Made by a program: the position numbers and the translations under genes. 7,745 nt of DNA, taken from contig JAQCMX010000175.1 in the NCBI GenBank assembly GCA_028274885.1, positions 1-7,745 on the forward strand, given 5' to 3'. The notes beneath the pieces are model-generated. The model saw only the letters and a list, made by a program, of their open reading frames with translations, was not told where the DNA came from and searched no databases. Shown in pieces: positions 5,382 to 7,745 of this stretch; the stretch's first letter is position 1, and every line of letters starts with the position of its first letter. The DNA is from Haloarculaceae archaeon. GTDB taxonomy: Archaea > Halobacteriota > Halobacteria > Halobacteriales > Haloarculaceae.

Positions 5382-6752
5382 ATGCCTGGACAGGTCGTCC
5401 TCGAGACTGTTCTAACAGTCGAGGTCGTCGGTGTCGAACTCTCCGATGGTCTGCTTGCCACCCTCGGTGTCATCACTATCGTGTCTTTGCTTGTCGTCTC
5501 TGCGTTCTTTTCTTCCTCCGAAATCGCGATGTTTGCCTTTCCGAACCACCGCATCGAGACGGTCGTCAACGAGGGAAAACGCGGGTCAAGGGCACTCCAA
5601 TCGCTCAAGAACGATCCCCACCGACTACTCGTCACGATCCTCGTTGGAAACAATCTCGTCAATATCGCGATGTCGTCGATCGCGACGGGGCTGCTTGCCT
5701 ACCTACTCGGCAATCAGAGTCAGGCGGTGTTCATCGCGACATTCGGGATTACCGGGCTCGTCTTGTTGTTCGGCGAAAGTGCCCCCAAATCCTACGCCGT
5801 CGAAAACACCGAGACCTACGCCCTCCGGATCGCGCGCCCGCTCAAATTCGCCGAGATCGTGCTGTTCCCGCTGGTGTGGTTGTTCGATCATCTGACCCGA
5901 CTGGTCAATAGCGTGACCGGTGGTCGGACGGAAATCGAGTCGTCCTACGTCACACGCGACGAGATTCGTGAAATCATCGAAACCGGCGAGCGCGAGGGGG
6001 TTCTTGAGGAGGACGAACGCGAGATGCTCCAGCGAACCCTCCGGTTCAACCGCACTATCGTCAAGGAGGTGATGACGCCACGGCTGGATATGACGGCGGT
6101 CTCGCTGGACGCCCCGATCGACGAGGCGATCCAGACCTGTATCCGGAGCGGGCACGAGCGCCTCCCTATCTACGACGGCGGACTCGACAACGTCGTCGGC
6201 GTCGTCCATATCAACGATCTGGTGCGGGACCACACCTACGGCGAGGGCGGGGGGGATCTGGCCAGCGTCATCGAGGAAACCCTTCACGTCCCCGAGTCGA
6301 AAAATGTCGACGAGCTGTTGAGCGAGATGCGCGAGAAGCGATTAAATATGGTGATCGTCATCGACGAGTTCGGCACCACAGAGGGGCTGGTGACCGTCGA
6401 GGATCTCGTCGAGGAGATCGTCGGCGAGATACTCGAGGGCGGCGAGGATGAACCGATCGAGTTCGTCGACGACGACACGGCCATGGTCCGAGGTGCGGTC
6501 AACATCGACGACGTGAACGAACAACTCGGGGTCGAACTCCCGGAAGGAGAGGAGTTCGAGACCATCGCCGGGCTTATATTCAACCGCGCGGGCCGACTCG
6601 TCGAAGAGGGCGAGACGATCGGGTACAATGGCCTCGAAATCCGCGTCGAACACGTCGAGAACACCCGGATTTTGAAAGCCCGTATCACCGGCCTCGGCTC
6701 CTCCCCTGAACCTGCCCTGACACCGGATCAAGACGAACCCTCGACCGAGTAG
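5382..6752 (+). CDS. CNNM/CorC-type transporter (DUF21, tandem CBS, CorC_HlyC domains)
   Basis: A 456-residue integral membrane protein of the CNNM/CorC (hemolysin C-like) family, linked to Mg2+ (or other divalent cation) efflux. Residues about 22-185 are the DUF21 membrane domain, with hydrophobic segments near 23-43, 83-108, 113-131 and 157-170 and the conserved polar motifs SSSE (44-47), GNNLVNI (89-95) and GESAPK (131-136). A linker TRDEIREIIETGEREGVLEEDE leads to CBS1 (about 228-285, starting EVMTPRLDM) and CBS2 (about 293-350, including VIVIDEFGTTEGLVTVEDLVEEIVGEI); such pairs bind adenine nucleotides. A CorC_HlyC domain (about 355-437) and an acidic tail follow. The ATG at 5382 is chosen for TATA spacing; ATGs at 5343 and 5286 would add 13 or 32 residues. 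The length is normal for the family. Confidence 0.9.
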   Translation: MPGQVVLETVLTVEVVGVELSDGLLATLGVITIVSLLVVSAFFSSSEIAMFAFPNHRIETVVNEGKRGSRALQSLKNDPHRLLVTILVGNNLVNIAMSSIATGLLAYLLGNQSQAVFIATFGITGLVLLFGESAPKSYAVENTETYALRIARPLKFAEIVLFPLVWLFDHLTRLVNSVTGGRTEIESSYVTRDEIREIIETGEREGVLEEDEREMLQRTLRFNRTIVKEVMTPRLDMTAVSLDAPIDEAIQTCIRSGHERLPIYDGGLDNVVGVVHINDLVRDHTYGEGGGDLASVIEETLHVPESKNVDELLSEMREKRLNMVIVIDEFGTTEGLVTVEDLVEEIVGEILEGGEDEPIEFVDDDTAMVRGAVNIDDVNEQLGVELPEGEEFETIAGLIFNRAGRLVEEGETIGYNGLEIRVEHVENTRILKARITGLGSSPEPALTPDQDEPSTE

Positions 6753-6764
6753 CGCCACACACTA

Positions 6765-6875
6765 ATAGTGTTTGTTGCGAGTCTTTACCGCTGTGGTGTG
6801 ACAAGACACCGGTTACACGGCGTGAAACACCGATATTTGTGACTTGATTACGAAAGTCACCGCAACAAACACTAT
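6765..6875. repeat. 111-bp segment bounded by perfect 15-bp inverted repeats
   Basis: ATAGTGTTTGTTGCG (6765-6779) and its exact reverse complement (6861-6875) enclose 81 nt in the spacer between two converging genes. Inside are a 7-bp hairpin GTGACTT/AAGTCAC (6839-6845, 6854-6860), which abuts the right arm, and a 5-bp one GGTGT/ACACC (6795-6799, 6806-6810). A further ACACT-AAT-AGTGT repeat (6759-6771) overlaps the left arm. The two halves are also roughly complementary beyond the arms, so the segment is a long imperfect palindrome. No clear target duplication flanks it. It could be a two-way terminator, a MITE-like remnant or a regulator site. Confidence 0.7.
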
Positions 6876-6898
6876 GACACAACACCTGACCGACCTGC

Positions 6899-7687
6899 TC
6901 ACACTGACTCAAGCACGCCTCCGATGTCACCGAGTCCGTCGACGACGTGATCCGGCGCCACGTCGCTGTCTGGAATCGCCTCACGATCGGTCACACCCGA
7001 CAGCACCAGCACGGTCGTCATACCAGCGCGTTCGCCCATCAGGAGGTCCGTGTCGAGACGGTCGCCCACGACTAGGGTCTCCTCCGGTGCGGTTCCGAGT
7101 CTGTCCAGGGCTATCTGCCGTGCCACGTTCGATGGTTTGCCGAGGATCGCGTCGGGGCTTTCCCCGACCACCGCCTCGATCGACCCGATGATCGCACCCG
7201 ATCCGGGGACTATCCGTCCGTCCTCCCCCGGGAAGGTCCGGTCGGGGTCGGTCCCGAGAAACGTCGTTGCCCCGTTGAATGCCTCGAGTGCGTCCTGCAT
7301 GTCTCCAAACTCGAAGGAGTCGGTCCAGGACGCGACCAACACGTCCGCATCGGCCGGTTCCCGGGTCAGTCCCAGCCCCGCCCGCTCGAACTGCTCTCTT
7401 AGCTCCTCGGCCCCGATGAGAAAGACCGAGTCCTCGGCGTGTCGGTCGGCCAGATAGGCCGTCGTCACGGCGCCGGACGAACAGGCCTCCCCGGGGCGCG
7501 CGTCGATACCCATCCCTTGGAGATACGAGACGTACTCCGCCCCGTCTCTGAGCGGGTTGTTCGAAAAAAAGAGCAGTTCGATACCTGCCTCCCGCAGGAT
7601 CTCGACCCCCGACCTGGCACCCGGGAGTACCTCGCCACCGCGATACACCGTGCCGTCGAGGTCGATGATTGCGCCCCGGACTGTCAT
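6899..7687 (-). CDS. HAD-IIA family hydrolase (NagD / phosphoglycolate-phosphatase-like)
   Basis: A 262-residue haloacid-dehalogenase phosphatase of subfamily IIA (C2 cap), hydrolysing a small phosphomonoester in the cytoplasm; the true substrate cannot be read from sequence. Motif I is DLDGTVYRG (nucleophile Asp9, Asp11), motif II FFSNNPLRD (Ser42, Asn43, Asn44), motif III the GKPS lysine (Lys184) and motif IV VVGDRLDTDLLMGERAGM (Asp209, Asp214). The cap (about 80-175) includes FLIGAEELREQF and VPGSGAIIGSIE, the latter typical of the family. The ATG at 7687 is preferred over an in-frame upstream start at 7729 because motif I must sit near the N-terminus and a TATA-like box lies 25-30 nt upstream. 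It converges on the CNNM gene. Length is normal. Confidence 0.9.
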   Translation of the reverse strand: MTVRGAIIDLDGTVYRGGEVLPGARSGVEILREAGIELLFFSNNPLRDGAEYVSYLQGMGIDARPGEACSSGAVTTAYLADRHAEDSVFLIGAEELREQFERAGLGLTREPADADVLVASWTDSFEFGDMQDALEAFNGATTFLGTDPDRTFPGEDGRIVPGSGAIIGSIEAVVGESPDAILGKPSNVARQIALDRLGTAPEETLVVGDRLDTDLLMGERAGMTTVLVLSGVTDREAIPDSDVAPDHVVDGLGDIGGVLESV

Positions 7688-7709
7688 CGCCTGTGGATTA
7701 GTACGCGCA

Positions 7710-7718
7710 CAGATAACC
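7710..7718 (-). promoter_or_regulatory. TATA-like box of the HAD-IIA gene
   Basis: On the minus strand GGTTATCTG lies about 25-30 nt before the ATG at 7687, with the purine-rich GCGAG just upstream. This predicts a leaderless transcript. Confidence 0.4.
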
Positions 7719-7745
7719 CTCGCGGTCACTCCCGCTTACGGGTCC

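Overview
The window looks like core chromosome of a haloarchaeon (class Halobacteria). The base composition is GC-rich and the proteins are acidic. Several start codons lie about 22-33 nt after a BRE/TATA-like box with no leader, and a Kae1-Bud32 fusion gene follows archaeal ribosomal protein genes. No CRISPR array, rRNA, canonical tRNA, transposase or integrase was seen.

Layout, left to right. The window opens with the C-terminal end of a histidine-kinase-like ATPase domain whose glycine boxes are eroded. A gene-poor stretch follows (about 249-641). It holds an AT-rich promoter-like island, and just downstream of it a 75-nt segment closed by a perfect 7-bp stem, a possible small RNA. Next is a tight plus-strand operon: rps24e, rps27ae and kae1-bud32. 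Two single plus-strand genes follow, each with its own promoter: a DUF5808-like small protein and a Cas4-like Fe-S protein that keeps its four cysteines but seems to lack the nuclease residues. Converging on these is a minus-strand cluster transcribed glutaredoxin-like, then a cysteine-free redoxin-fold protein, then a YrdC-domain threonylcarbamoyl-AMP synthase. Divergent from that cluster is a plus-strand CNNM/CorC-type membrane transporter, and converging on it is a minus-strand HAD-IIA sugar/glycolate-phosphatase-like hydrolase. The spacer between these last two holds a 111-bp segment bounded by perfect 15-bp inverted repeats.

Functional links. YrdC makes threonylcarbamoyl-AMP from threonine, bicarbonate and ATP. 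Kae1-Bud32 is the catalytic/kinase part of the KEOPS complex that transfers this group to A37 of ANN-decoding tRNAs. Two parts of the t6A pathway therefore lie about 1.7 kb apart beside ribosomal protein genes. The glutaredoxin-like and cysteine-free redoxin genes abut with no intergenic base and appear translationally coupled, so they probably act together. I do not see a clear undescribed multi-gene system. The best candidates for follow-up are the 111-bp inverted-repeat element, the possible small RNA, the Grx/cysteine-free redoxin pair and the Cas4-like protein without a visible active site.
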